Below, piece after piece: positions 46,318 to 56,446 of a DNA stretch of 64,000 nucleotides (positions are counted from its first letter, which is position 1; each line of letters opens with the position of its first letter). The DNA is taken from NCBI RefSeq assembly GCF_026914265.1, contig NC_069126.1, positions 41,637,237 through 41,701,236 of the forward strand. The letters are read 5' to 3'. The notes below the pieces were generated by a model. The model was not told the DNA's origin. It did not search any database and saw nothing but the letters and a program-made list of their open reading frames with translations. The position numbers and the translations under genes are program-made. The DNA comes from Mya arenaria (lineage: Eukaryota; Mollusca; Bivalvia; Myida; Myidae).

Positions 46318-46793
46318 CAGTATGTGTATACCACGTGATAATTTACGTCATATAAGCTACGTCGGAAAGCAACATTTTGCTTAAAATGATTATTTAAAAC
46401 AAAGATAACTTTTGTTATACAACAACAAATTTAAAGCAAACAAAAGGCAGTCTATGCCGCTTGAAGAGCTCCTCCTTCGTTTTATTACCGGAGTTTTATA
46501 AGGTGATTAGTTTCATCAGACACTTCGACTTATCTGATTCCAAAATAATGTTTTGACAGTGCTCCGTCAGATTGCCGTATTGTGAAAAGGTTTGTCGAAG
46601 TGTTTAAAGAAACTAAACTCTCAATCAAACTCTGGTAAATTGCCGAAGATGGGGCTCCGTTAGCGGCGTAGACTGCGCTATGTATCGTTTAAATGAATGA
46701 AGTTATCTTTGTTTAAAGTCTTTATTCGAAGCAAGATATTGTCTTCCGACGTAGCATTTATGACACAATTTATCACGTGGTATACACACACTG
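46318..46793. mobile_element. CACGTG-TIR MITE, copy 1 (476 bp)
   Basis: Left end CAGTATGTGTATACCACGTG and right end CACGTGGTATACACACACTG are inverted copies; similarity extends through TACGTCGGAA. Flanked by a perfect TACCTA duplication (46312-46317 and 46794-46799). An interior inverted motif (CACTTCGAC/GTCGAAGTG) is present. No coding capacity. Confidence 0.9.
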
Positions 46794-46814
46794 TACCTAA
46801 AATGCTCATTTTGC

Positions 46815-47043
46815 AAGGAAGTAGACGGGTATTTTGACTGGAGTACAGGATGCTGGACAATTCCTTGTGTTGATTTGGATTTATGTGGTTATAGTTGTTT
46901 ATAGATGCAATTCTGGACGTGGTCGCGGTATTTCCTGGTGCTGTGATCAGGGTGTTGTTTGTTTGGATTAAGCCCAGCCTTCTTCACCATTCGTTTAATC
47001 ATGGAATTGAGTTTGTTGACATCGACGTGATTTATTTTGAAAC
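46815..47043 (-). pseudogene. Tyrosine-recombinase (Crypton/DUF3504-like) C-terminal fragment
   Basis: The minus strand reads KINHVDVNKLNSMIKRMVKK then AGLNPNKQHPDHSTRK, and in another frame IASINNYNHINPNQHKELSS. HSTR is the HxxR catalytic motif, and NNY carries the nucleophilic tyrosine typical of this recombinase family. Roughly 25 residues between them, including the usual GH motif, are missing. It lies between the two MITE copies. Either a dead transposon fragment or a remnant of a domesticated gene. Confidence 0.65.
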
Positions 47044-47330
47044 ATCGTTTCTAATGTTTGTCTACATATTTTGACAGCGCGTAGGAATACATTAGTGTGT
47101 TATATATCTGCATAAACGTTAATTCACATTAAAACTCTTTCTGCTTGTTACAAAGTTCAGAAGTGGCGTAGCGCCAATAAGGTAAGAGACAGGTCGATAT
47201 GAAAGACTAGATGTTTATAATAAGACCTGCCCAATCTGTAGTATTGGAATAAAAGATGAAATGGATGTGCTACTTGACATTTAGACCATTTTTTATATTT
47301 TTTCTGAAATTTGTCAGTTACAGTGTGTGT

Positions 47331-47807
47331 ATACCACGTGATATATTGCGTCATAAATGCTACGTCGGAAGGCAACATTTTGCTTTAAATGAAGACTTAA
47401 ATCAAAGATAACTTTTCTTTTACTACAGCATTTTAAATAAAAACAAAGGCCAGTCTACGACACTTAAAAAGCCCCGCCTTTGTTTTAGTACCAAAGTTTA
47501 ATAAAGTGATTAGTTTCATCAAATACTTCGACAAACCTTTTTCCAAAATATTGTTTTGACAATGCTCCGTCAGACGGCCGTATTGTGAAAAGGTTGGTCG
47601 AAGTGTTTTAAAAAACTAAACTCTCAATCAAATTCTGGTAAAAGACCAAAGACAGGGCTTCGTAAGAGGCGTAGACTGCGCTATGTTTCATTTAAAATGG
47701 TGAAGAAATAGTCAACTTATCTTTGTTTAAAGTCTGCATTCTAAGCAAAATATTGCCTTCCGACGTAGCATTTATGACGCAATATATCACGTGGTATACA
47801 CACACTG
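47331..47807. mobile_element. CACGTG-TIR MITE, copy 2 (477 bp)
   Basis: Same family as 46318-46793, with ends CAGTGTGTGTATACCACGTG and CACGTGGTATACACACACTG. Flanked by AGTTA on both sides (47326-47330 and 47808-47812). Almost equal in length to copy 1 and clearly similar throughout. Confidence 0.9.
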
Positions 47808-47812
47808 AGTTA

Positions 47813-50093
47813 TGGCTTCCAAAATCTTGAAGTATAAAATCATTTTTACTCGTATAATGATATATGTTATCTGGCGAGAGAGCTTTTCAAAATCATGCCA
47901 AATCATGACCAAATAGGTTTATTCAAAGAAGGAAGTATTTATACCACTTAACTTCGAAGCATTGTGCCATTAAGGGATCATTTTCCGAAAAATGTATTAT
48001 ACTCTTTTAAAAGATGAAAATGACTTGATAAGTGATATGTCTGTATTAAATATGCAGACATTTAAGATATGTGAATATGGCTCACTTTTTAAGTTTTAGT
48101 TTGGATAAAACAGAAAATTTAATACAGTCCTCATATACAATAGCAACTATTACTTAGTCGGGCTCAGTTTTAGGCTATGTTTAACAATTTAAAAAATAAT
48201 TTAAGTTCAGGTAACAAATAAAATTAGAAAATTATGTTCTTAAGGTTTTAAGTGATAAGTGAATGTTTTGATAGTCTTTTTATAATTTTAACATTTCTAA
48301 CATTGAAGCATTTTCGTTTTTTATTATTCTTTATAGTCTCCTATAACTCTATTCTGAGTGGTTATGTATTTTATTATTGTTATGAACTCTATAGTTGATA
48401 ATATTGATGAGACGTAAATTAACTATAAATAATAGTATCCGTACGAAAGGTATTGCACGTGCTAGTTCCTCAATTCTTTTTAATGCCCCAATACAGGAGT
48501 TAATGTGTTCTACTAAGAAGGTTACAGAGACAATTTGCACACATTCAGCTTTAATCATACACACAATGTAACAGTCATTTTTACGTCAGAGTGCAATTAA
48601 CATTCTAATACCATTTTAAAACAAACATACATTTTTCATATCTAACCTTGTCCATGTATAATTATAAATATAATATATATATAATAATAATATAGTTGAA
48701 AATAGGGTAAAACCCAGAAGCAAAAAAAACGAATGACCTGATGTACATCAGAAAGCAATAAGGCTCAACAAATACTTAAATAAACTAGAGCCACATAATA
48801 TACAAGCAAAATAGGCAACACACATGCATCATATACAGTTTGATTATAAACACAAAGTATTGGGGTTATTGTATTCATGTTTAAGCCAGCCAGTTTACGC
48901 ACCCTCACTCTCACACTTGTCCCAACATGGAAGCATCGGAGAAGGCATCAACTTGAAGACAATGAAGAATATAGTAAAACAAATAATGTTCAATATTAAA
49001 GTTCAAATACTCAGCCATCAGATACAAACTTCAAGTGCAAACGAATGAATCCAGCCGAAACAAGAGTACCAACTTTTTAAAGGGATTCGCTCATTGATTG
49101 CAAAATGCATTTTTACGGTTTGTTCATAAAGTTTATTACGAAACAACATATGTTATGTTTATATCGGGAAAAGGGTAATAAAATAGGCTCAAAATGCACC
49201 ATACAAAATTAAGGAGTACCCAAATAATCCCCTGCTAACATTTCAAACCATGAAAATGTCGTATATGAGGTATGGGCGAACTTAAAAGGTTCTGCCCTCA
49301 AATGATGCTTCCTCGTACTTCAATTCCGCCTCTGTTTAAAGACCACAATTTTGAATTCCGTTACTAAGGCATTCCAGCAAATTATAGCAGCCTGATTGGT
49401 TGATGGATATTATGACGTAATGTAACCAATGTATTCGATAAAGGTAAAAATATACATCAACTATTGCAAAAGTCCTTGTGGCCGAGTGGTGCAGGCGCTC
49501 ATGTTTTTTTTTCTTGACTGCACTGTGAACTATGCACGTTCACCACTTTTACCGGAACATTTATTTTTCATACGAAAGTATTATTTTTTCCTGCAATTTT
49601 GGTATCATCAAGTAAAATAACTATAAAATAAATGTTTTCAGATGAATAACCTGAAAAATAATTTGAGCGAGTCCCTTTTAAGGTACGATACAGATATACA
49701 AAATCAGCATTCCTACATTAAAGATTTAAAAATAAAATTTCAAATGGTATAATAATGAATAAATCATTTGTATGCCTTCTTTAATTAACAAAAATGGTAA
49801 AAACATTTTATTTCTATCTATTTACTTCAAATCACAATATAAAACATGGAGCTTATCTAGCTCGACTTCATAAACAAAGTACTCCTTTTGCAATCCAAGC
49901 AATTTGTATTTCTAATAGAAATAATCTCGTACAATTAATGTTCATAATGCAGGATTAAACTTCCTTCATTATGTACATAAAGCTTACATCGATAAACAGT
50001 CTGCAAATACCCCAAACCGCGAAACCAGAAGACGTGTTGTAAAATCTTGCACACTAGTAGTAAAATTTATGACGGAGTGGCTCGTCATGTTAT
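47813..50093. other. Interval left of gene I, no gene recognised
   Basis: 48060-48420 is paralogous to 40060-40460. 48890-50090 is paralogous to 25300-26490 (for example CACTTGTCCCAACATGGAA at 48913). An AT microsatellite lies near 48662-48695. Non-coding apart from repeat remnants. Confidence 0.6.
49471..49565 (+). repeat. tRNA-derived SINE-like element (3' flank of I)
   Basis: GTCCTTGTGGCCGAGTGGTG is a good Ser/Leu-tRNA-type A box followed by CAGGCGCTC. GCACGTTCACCACTTTTACC further on may be a decayed B box. Confidence 0.55.
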
Positions 50094-52133
50094 TTATTTG
50101 AAGGAGTATACATGCAGATAATTATCATCGCGACATCCGATTATGAGTCTATCTTTCTGATCGTCCAGAGCAACACACATTGGGCTATTGATGTTCTGAA
50201 CAATCACTCGGTTACGTCTGTAATTTGCAGACGACGCCTGATGAACGTTGTTGGAATCTTCACCACAAATATAGACATTCCCTTCACTATCTTTCGCGAC
50301 CCCTTTCGCTTTTTCCAGAACGTTTTGTTGATATGATTTGTAGAACCATTTTCGATCTGGTAGTTCTTCTGTTTCAGTGTCAACCGTATAGCAGGACACC
50401 CTCGTGTTTTCCGATAGAACTATGGAAGACGCATCGAAGAGAAAAATTCGCTTTGCCTCTTTTATTTCTTTAAAACCGTTGTTATAGGGTTTATAGATGA
50501 AAACATTTATTGAACTTCCCTTTCGAATTTCAATATGTACATCGTCAGCTTCAGTGTTGTCAAAATTCTCATCACACGCAAACAAAATCATAAGTCGAGA
50601 GTCGAACACAGTCAGACTAAGGGGTTGATATTTGGTGTAATATTCATAACAACTCCAAATGGATGTCTTGTTTATGCACAGTGCTGTCACTTTCTTTAGG
50701 TCTGAATAACAGACATAGCAATTCTCTCCATCGCAGCACATATCGACCGGCTGTCCGGGCAGCGAGTGTTCACAAATTAATTCAAATTTACGATTGATGA
50801 GCTTAAGTTTGCTGTTGCCATAATCAGCAACGAGGACTCCGTACTCCGTTAAGTAAACGGCAAAAATACTGCACGTGTATACGTCAGTCTCTGTTTTAAC
50901 ATTGAATATAGCTATTTTTTGCCCGATTTGTCTTTCTAAAAACCGTTTGGATGACCTTTGTTTTGCATCAGGGATAGCAACATAAGAGACAGTCTGTATG
51001 GATTTATCTATTTTCTTTGGCGTTTTGGGCAACTTTTTGTTTGCACCAGGATTCGGGGCATCAAAACTGGCCTGTATGAATTTATCTATTTTCTTTGGCG
51101 TTTTTGGCGACCTTTTGTTTGCATCGCAGTTTGCGGCATCAAAACTGGTCTGTATGGATTTATCGATTGTCTCCCTTGGTTCATTTTCAGAATGTAAAGT
51201 GACAAGCACTTCATCGCTTGTGTGTTCCAAGACGTCAAGTTCATTTTTGCCCTCCTCTTCTATAGATAACTCGGCGATCGCTGTTAGCAAATAAAGTTCT
51301 TTGACGTTCATAAGGACGATACTTTGTTGACGCTGACGTTCCAGTGTCTGAAGTTTCTCTTTCAGATTAGCGCGTGCATGGGTCGTTCGACTCAGAACAA
51401 CAGAGATTTGACGCTTAGTTCCGTGGTTCATAAGCGTGTCTATCAATGACTTATTCCTGTTTATCTCAGTCTGGATTTCTTGACAGCCGTTAATATGTTC
51501 GATCAGTTTCTTCGTCTCGGAGATCGACATTTCGCTTAACTGTGTTTCAAGGTCATTTCCCAAGCCGGTTATATGGTCCTTCCATTTCTCTTCCAAACTT
51601 TGAATGTTGGTTTTAACCTCTTGTTGCTCTATTTCAATTGTCTTTCGTTGCTTTTCCTTTTGTGATTGTAAAGCCTGTATTCTGTCTTGAAGTTCTGCCA
51701 TTATGTTAATATCCGAATCGAAAGAATCAACAGCCCCTAGATCATGGACATTTTCGCATTTCCGATGAGTCTCAGTGAGACAGAAAACGCAAACGAAGAC
51801 TTCATGGTCTCCGCATTCGTATGCGATGTCATTATCAGGATGAGTTTCACAGGTCGACAGTTGCTTTATGGTCGTGAACGGCGTTTTGTCCACGGGAATA
51901 TCATCATTCTTTAATAGTGAGTGTTCTCTTGTTACTTTGTTTCTTTTGTGATCGCGACAACAGGTCTGACACAAATACTCGGAACATGTCACACAAAATC
52001 CCGTTGCTTCTACAAATGAGTCATCATACTGGCATGGTTCACAGAAGATTGGTTTCTTCCCATGACATTCATTTTCGTTAATTTCCGTTGGCGTTTCCTG
52101 GCATTGGATATGCTCTTGAAGACTCGTGGCCAT
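50094..52133 (-). CDS. B-box/coiled-coil/NHL-like propeller protein, copy I
   Basis: An intact 679-codon frame, the longest copy. B-box 1 ligands are C31, C34, C47, C50, C55, C58, H62 and H71. B-box 2 ligands are C95, H98, C107, H110, C115, C118, H123 and C126. The coiled coil lies at about 130-300. The hinge holds three repeat units at about 322-398 (TIDKSIQTSFDAANCDA, KIDKFIQASFDAPNPGA, KIDKSIQTVSYVAIPDA). The propeller follows, ending NYLHVYSFK. Paralogue of pseudogene E by coding and flanking DNA. The hinge-length range across A, B and H (one), C (two), E and I (three) and F (~21) shows this repeat is unstable. Confidence 0.9.
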   Translation of the reverse strand: MATSLQEHIQCQETPTEINENECHGKKPIFCEPCQYDDSFVEATGFCVTCSEYLCQTCCRDHKRNKVTREHSLLKNDDIPVDKTPFTTIKQLSTCETHPDNDIAYECGDHEVFVCVFCLTETHRKCENVHDLGAVDSFDSDINIMAELQDRIQALQSQKEKQRKTIEIEQQEVKTNIQSLEEKWKDHITGLGNDLETQLSEMSISETKKLIEHINGCQEIQTEINRNKSLIDTLMNHGTKRQISVVLSRTTHARANLKEKLQTLERQRQQSIVLMNVKELYLLTAIAELSIEEEGKNELDVLEHTSDEVLVTLHSENEPRETIDKSIQTSFDAANCDANKRSPKTPKKIDKFIQASFDAPNPGANKKLPKTPKKIDKSIQTVSYVAIPDAKQRSSKRFLERQIGQKIAIFNVKTETDVYTCSIFAVYLTEYGVLVADYGNSKLKLINRKFELICEHSLPGQPVDMCCDGENCYVCYSDLKKVTALCINKTSIWSCYEYYTKYQPLSLTVFDSRLMILFACDENFDNTEADDVHIEIRKGSSINVFIYKPYNNGFKEIKEAKRIFLFDASSIVLSENTRVSCYTVDTETEELPDRKWFYKSYQQNVLEKAKGVAKDSEGNVYICGEDSNNVHQASSANYRRNRVIVQNINSPMCVALDDQKDRLIIGCRDDNYLHVYSFK

Positions 52134-52329
52134 TTGTACACGCTATTTAAGTGAAAATCCGTACAAAACAGATATACAAGTCCTGCAAAGATTACGCAAG
52201 TCTGTTATACAATGAGTCCGATTCAGTTGTATCACACCGAAACGATCAACGGCCACTAATATAGCTATTGGTGTTTTAAATTCAGCCTTAGCTAATTTCG
52301 TATTCCATGCCTACGCATTTGTCTTTGTT

Positions 52330-53004
52330 ACCGTGACCTTGGCGTTTCTACGGAGCTCCATGGTGTTGTACCGCGTTCCTGAGGAGTTCTAGTTGGTGAG
52401 TGTCTCCAAGCGCCATCGAGTTGTCACGGCGCGCGCACTGCATGTGCACTGAGCTCTCACTGCGCTCTTAATGTGCTGACGGCGTGTTGTTTTGCACTGC
52501 CTATAAAAACGATATTTCCATCAGTTTTCGAAACCTTCATTTGCTCTTGAACAGTTGAGACCTTGCCCGCCAAAAGAGGTGGGAAGGTGAAGGAGGCAGG
52601 GAAATATCAAAGCCCACCGCAAACAGAAGAAAGCCCCAATCGCTGTTGCAAGTAAGTTATGGTGAAATGCATGTTCATTTGTATATACCATCCTATAATA
52701 TTTTGGGGGTTGATTCATTGCCATGCAAACGCCGATTGGTGCGATAGAAGCTTATTGGGAGCGCAATGATCACCGGGACGCCGTACGATCGCCGTTCAAT
52801 CACCATCGACAACCAGAGCCGACAGCGTTTGTTTTGGGCATGCTCATAGTGCACGCCGTCGCTCGGCGTTCTATGCGATCCCACCGCGTTTACTGGCGAT
52901 GCCACTGCGTTGCCGCGGTGATGCTCGCGGTTCCACTGTGGGCAGATCGGCGTTCTGGAATTTTCTTGGACGCCGTGGGAACGCGGCCCTAGTGTGACAC
53001 GGGT
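52330..53004. mobile_element. GC-richer DNA-transposon-like element in the 5' flank of I
   Basis: Counterpart of 28804-29545, with the same ends (ACCGTGACCTTGGCG and CTAGTGTGACACGGGT) and the same flanks. The TATA-like CCTATAAAAACGAT is kept at 52500. The short basic frame has lost its ATG here (TTGCCCGCCAAAAGAGGTGG) and is followed by CAAGTAAGT, which looks like a splice donor. Confidence 0.55.
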
Positions 53005-53810
53005 TTAACAGTATACCTGCTATGACTATTAAGTATTTTTCAAATACAACACGTGCATCAGAAAATGTACAAATGATATTTCTTTAGTCCGTTTTGCCAT
53101 TAACTGCATTGTATAGGTTTGTTTCATCTTCACATTGTTAGGAAGGGCTGATACTAAACTAAATGTTATTATAACGTAAAGCCAATGCATTTGCTCCTTT
53201 AGTGTAATTGTTTCTAAGTGCATGTATAATTTATTTGTCTTGATGTTTACAAAAAAAACATAACAATAAAATAAGATTAATCTATGCTGGCTAGCTTTTC
53301 CACGCTCCTGTTTATAAATCCCAAAGGTTGAATTAAGGGTTCTAAATTTGTTTGATGTTTGGAACATGACGCAAAATATATATCTATTTAGGCATGGCCT
53401 TAGGTCTGAAGATATGAGCGACACAAGATGTTGAGGTATATATTGTTCACAAAGTCAATGACTTCACAAAATCTCAATAAAAAAACGCAGATGCGCAACT
53501 TCCTTTACTGAACTATATACCAATCAAGTTAAATGAGTGTTCCAAAATGTCCAATATTTGTTAAAACATAATTTTCGTGACTTGAAGGGCGAACATTTTT
53601 GTTTCATAGATACCTTGAATCTTACAATGAGAACACTTAAACAGGTGCACAAAGCTCACATGTTATAGAATAGTCCTATCCCATATAACATTCTAGGTCA
53701 ATTGGTTTTCGAGATATGTGCGACACAAGACTTTAGTGAGAAAAACACTCGTACCAAAATGGCAAATCTATATTTATCCGCCAACGTGAGGGCATATTGC
53801 AAACAACAAG
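53005..53810. other. 5' flank of I, paralogous to 29546-30380
   Basis: Non-coding DNA collinear with the flank of E up to the element inserted at 53811. Confidence 0.6.
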
Positions 53811-54403
53811 AGCTGTCACAGAGACAGCGCGCTCGACTATTTCGCCGCTTTTCGGTGTATGGATTGATTTTTTTTTTTGCGAAACAGGCATATATCACTG
53901 TTAGATTAGATTTCAATGCAAAACATGATGTGCTGAGATATTTACATAAATTGAATGGAAAGTATTTGAGGTGGTACGCAAACTTTAACGTAAATTCTAA
54001 GTTGAAAAAGGGGCATAATTTTGTCAAATTGCTTGATAGGATTACCTCCTCCTGTGTACAGGTTTGGGTATGATGGTAAACAAGCGTGCAAAGTTTCAAA
54101 GCCAGATGTCAATGGACTTTGAAAATATTTGAGGTGGTACGCAAACTTTAACGTAAATTCTAAGTAGAAAAAGGGGCATAATTTTGTCAAAATGCCTGAT
54201 AGAGTCACCTCCTCCTGTGTACAGGTTGGGGGCATGATGGTGAACAAGTGTGCAAAGTTTCAAAGCCATATGTCAATGGACTTAAAAATATTGAGGCGGT
54301 ACACAAACTCTTACAAAATCTTTAACATAAGTGGTTACGCCAACGCCGACGCCGACGCTCGGGTGACTAGGATAGCTCTCCTTATCCTTCGAATAGTCGA
54401 GCT
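53811..54403. mobile_element. Pearl-like element with 163-bp internal tandem repeats
   Basis: Begins AGCTGTCACAGAGACAGCGC and ends in CGAATAGTCGAGCT, with CTCGACTATT inverted near both ends. Inside, a ~163-bp unit starts at 53968 and 54131, with a partial third at 54293 (GAGGTGGTACGCAAACTTTA), followed by a GCCGAC microsatellite near 54340. Core repeats of ~160 bp plus a microsatellite is the known layout of bivalve pearl elements (Helitron-like, non-autonomous). The E flank at 30370-30400 is the empty site. Confidence 0.75.
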
Positions 54404-56446
54404 AAAAATAATAAAGAATACTTATGTTGGTATTGAATAGCCACTTCGTAAAGTTTGTCCTGATAAAGATACCATCTAGTGCAAACATCTGTTGCGTGCC
54501 GATCGAGTGCATGTCCAATACTTGTTTAAGATACGTGCGACACATGATTTTAGTGACACAGAATTTTAATCATTTTTTTTTCTTTTTGAAGGGCAAATTA
54601 TTATGTTTCACAAATAATTTACAGGAACCTGAAATCTCAATCCAAATTTGCGGGTGCACCAAGCTTACATATTGAACAAAAGTTGTCTTATCCCATGATC
54701 TACGTCAAATATAAACACAAATTAATCAGCGAACGAAAAATGATTTAGGGCATTTTTATTTTCAAGTCAGTTATACATTACAACTACACAAATCATAAAA
54801 TGCACCATGTTTCATTGGAAACAAAATCATAGAAAATTCATTTCTATGATACAAATAACCTATTTTAACAAAGGGATGTATATCTCACTGTTTCAAACTA
54901 ACAGGCTCACTCAATCAACCAGTCCTGCCAAGTCATACAGCAGTACCATTCGGAGCCCCGCGACCATTTTTATTGAAAACAACCTCGAATGTATGCTGGT
55001 ACATCATTAGAAGTAGTTCGTATTGTTTTGAATTACATCATTAAGTTCTATGTAGTATTTTTAATAGCTTGTATTTGTTGATCTAAGTTTAAAATTGATT
55101 GCCAGTGAAGTGTTTTATTGCAAACATAAATAAGATTGAATCATTCCAAAGATTTAAGTCTCATTAAGTTTAACTACTAAATTAAATTACAACGCGATCT
55201 ACTTGCAGTGGACTCAAACATACCGAATTCCGAGTATGTAAACCGTCCATATACATCCGAGGTTGTTTTCGATAAATATGGCCGATGAGTTCAGAATGAC
55301 AGCAGTACATTTGTACACTTCATCACATACACAGTCAAACATAAATAACATTTCTTCTGTCGTCGAGCATCTAAAACAATTAGCTACATAACATTTTGTG
55401 CTAAGGCGACATTTTGTCTTTTCTATCAATCATGATGAATTGGTTTTTAAAGAGACACTCTCATTCAAAATTAATACATACACATGTAAACAGACATAAA
55501 TTTTGAGTAATATACCTTTAACTACTTATTACTAATAATGCATTTATGGAAAATATTAATTACTAATAACAAGACTGTAACTGTGTATTTAAAAGCTGAA
55601 AATGCAAAATAATAAATGATGGTGAGTGCTAAAAGATTAACTGTGATCTTTGGTCTCATAAGGTAGAACTACTGTTTTCTGCACCTTTCTTTCAAACTAA
55701 ACTCGGATTCAGTCATTAGAACCATTGTTTTTGACATTTATTCATCCTTTTTGGTATATTAAAACAATTGTAATATTAAATATATACAAACACAAAATAT
55801 TTCATTGGAAGTAAATCATAGAAAGTTCAGATCTATGAAAAGTAAACTGCCTTATCATGTGCAAAACACAGTTTCAAATAGCAAGCTTACTCTTTCACCA
55901 GTCCTGCCAAGTTATACAGCAGTTCATTTGTACACTACAGCTCATACATTTGTTTGTGAACAAACTTAGTGATCGTGAACAAACGCAGTCCGCATCATTG
56001 TGTAAGATTTCTGCATCTTCCATTAAGCATTCGCTTCTTCAATCTGAAAATCATAAGCAAGTAAACTATTGAAATGTGATTTCTTAGCTAACTGCGTGTT
56101 AAAGTATAAATATTACTTGCATGTTCATGCAATGAGCTACTGTAGTTCTTGCATGCTCTGTTAAAAATACTGAAACATATGTAAATGACATTGACAAAAA
56201 CATTTACTGAGCTATTAACACCAAAAAATCCATTGCAGAACTATATACATAAAAACAAAAAACAAACAGTCATTTACAAACTTTTATAAAGTAACAAGGT
56301 TTTATACTTATTCTCAACCTAAAATGTTTGGAAAACAAATTTGACTATGTTGAAAGTGTAAACAATCTAGCAGGAATAATTAAGAACAAAAATTAAATTA
56401 AAATCATTCACATTCCATAAAGATCCAATCCATATTTGCAAATTAC
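54404..56446. other. Intergenic DNA between array and RBBP5, with repeats and possible RBBP5 3' end
   Basis: 54404-55020 continues the E-like flank. 54945-55230 is a copy of the interspersed repeat seen at 4803, with an inverted partial copy at 55230-55290. A possible terminal RBBP5 exon begins at 56043 on the minus strand (acceptor TGATTTTCAG). With the phase left by the previous exon it gives a Gly/Asp codon and an immediate TGA, so the protein would end soon after KSDRSKHK. This is tentative. Confidence 0.45.
54945..55230 (+). repeat. Interspersed repeat, second copy of the 4803 family
   Basis: Shares ATTTTTATTGAAAACAACCT, GTAGTTCGTATT and GCGATCTACTTGCAG with 4803-5065. Non-coding. Confidence 0.65.

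Noticed and set aside
52693-52992. Overlapping 70- and 89-codon frames near 52700-53000
   Set aside because: Inside the GC-richer transposon-like element; not conserved in the copy at 28804-29545.
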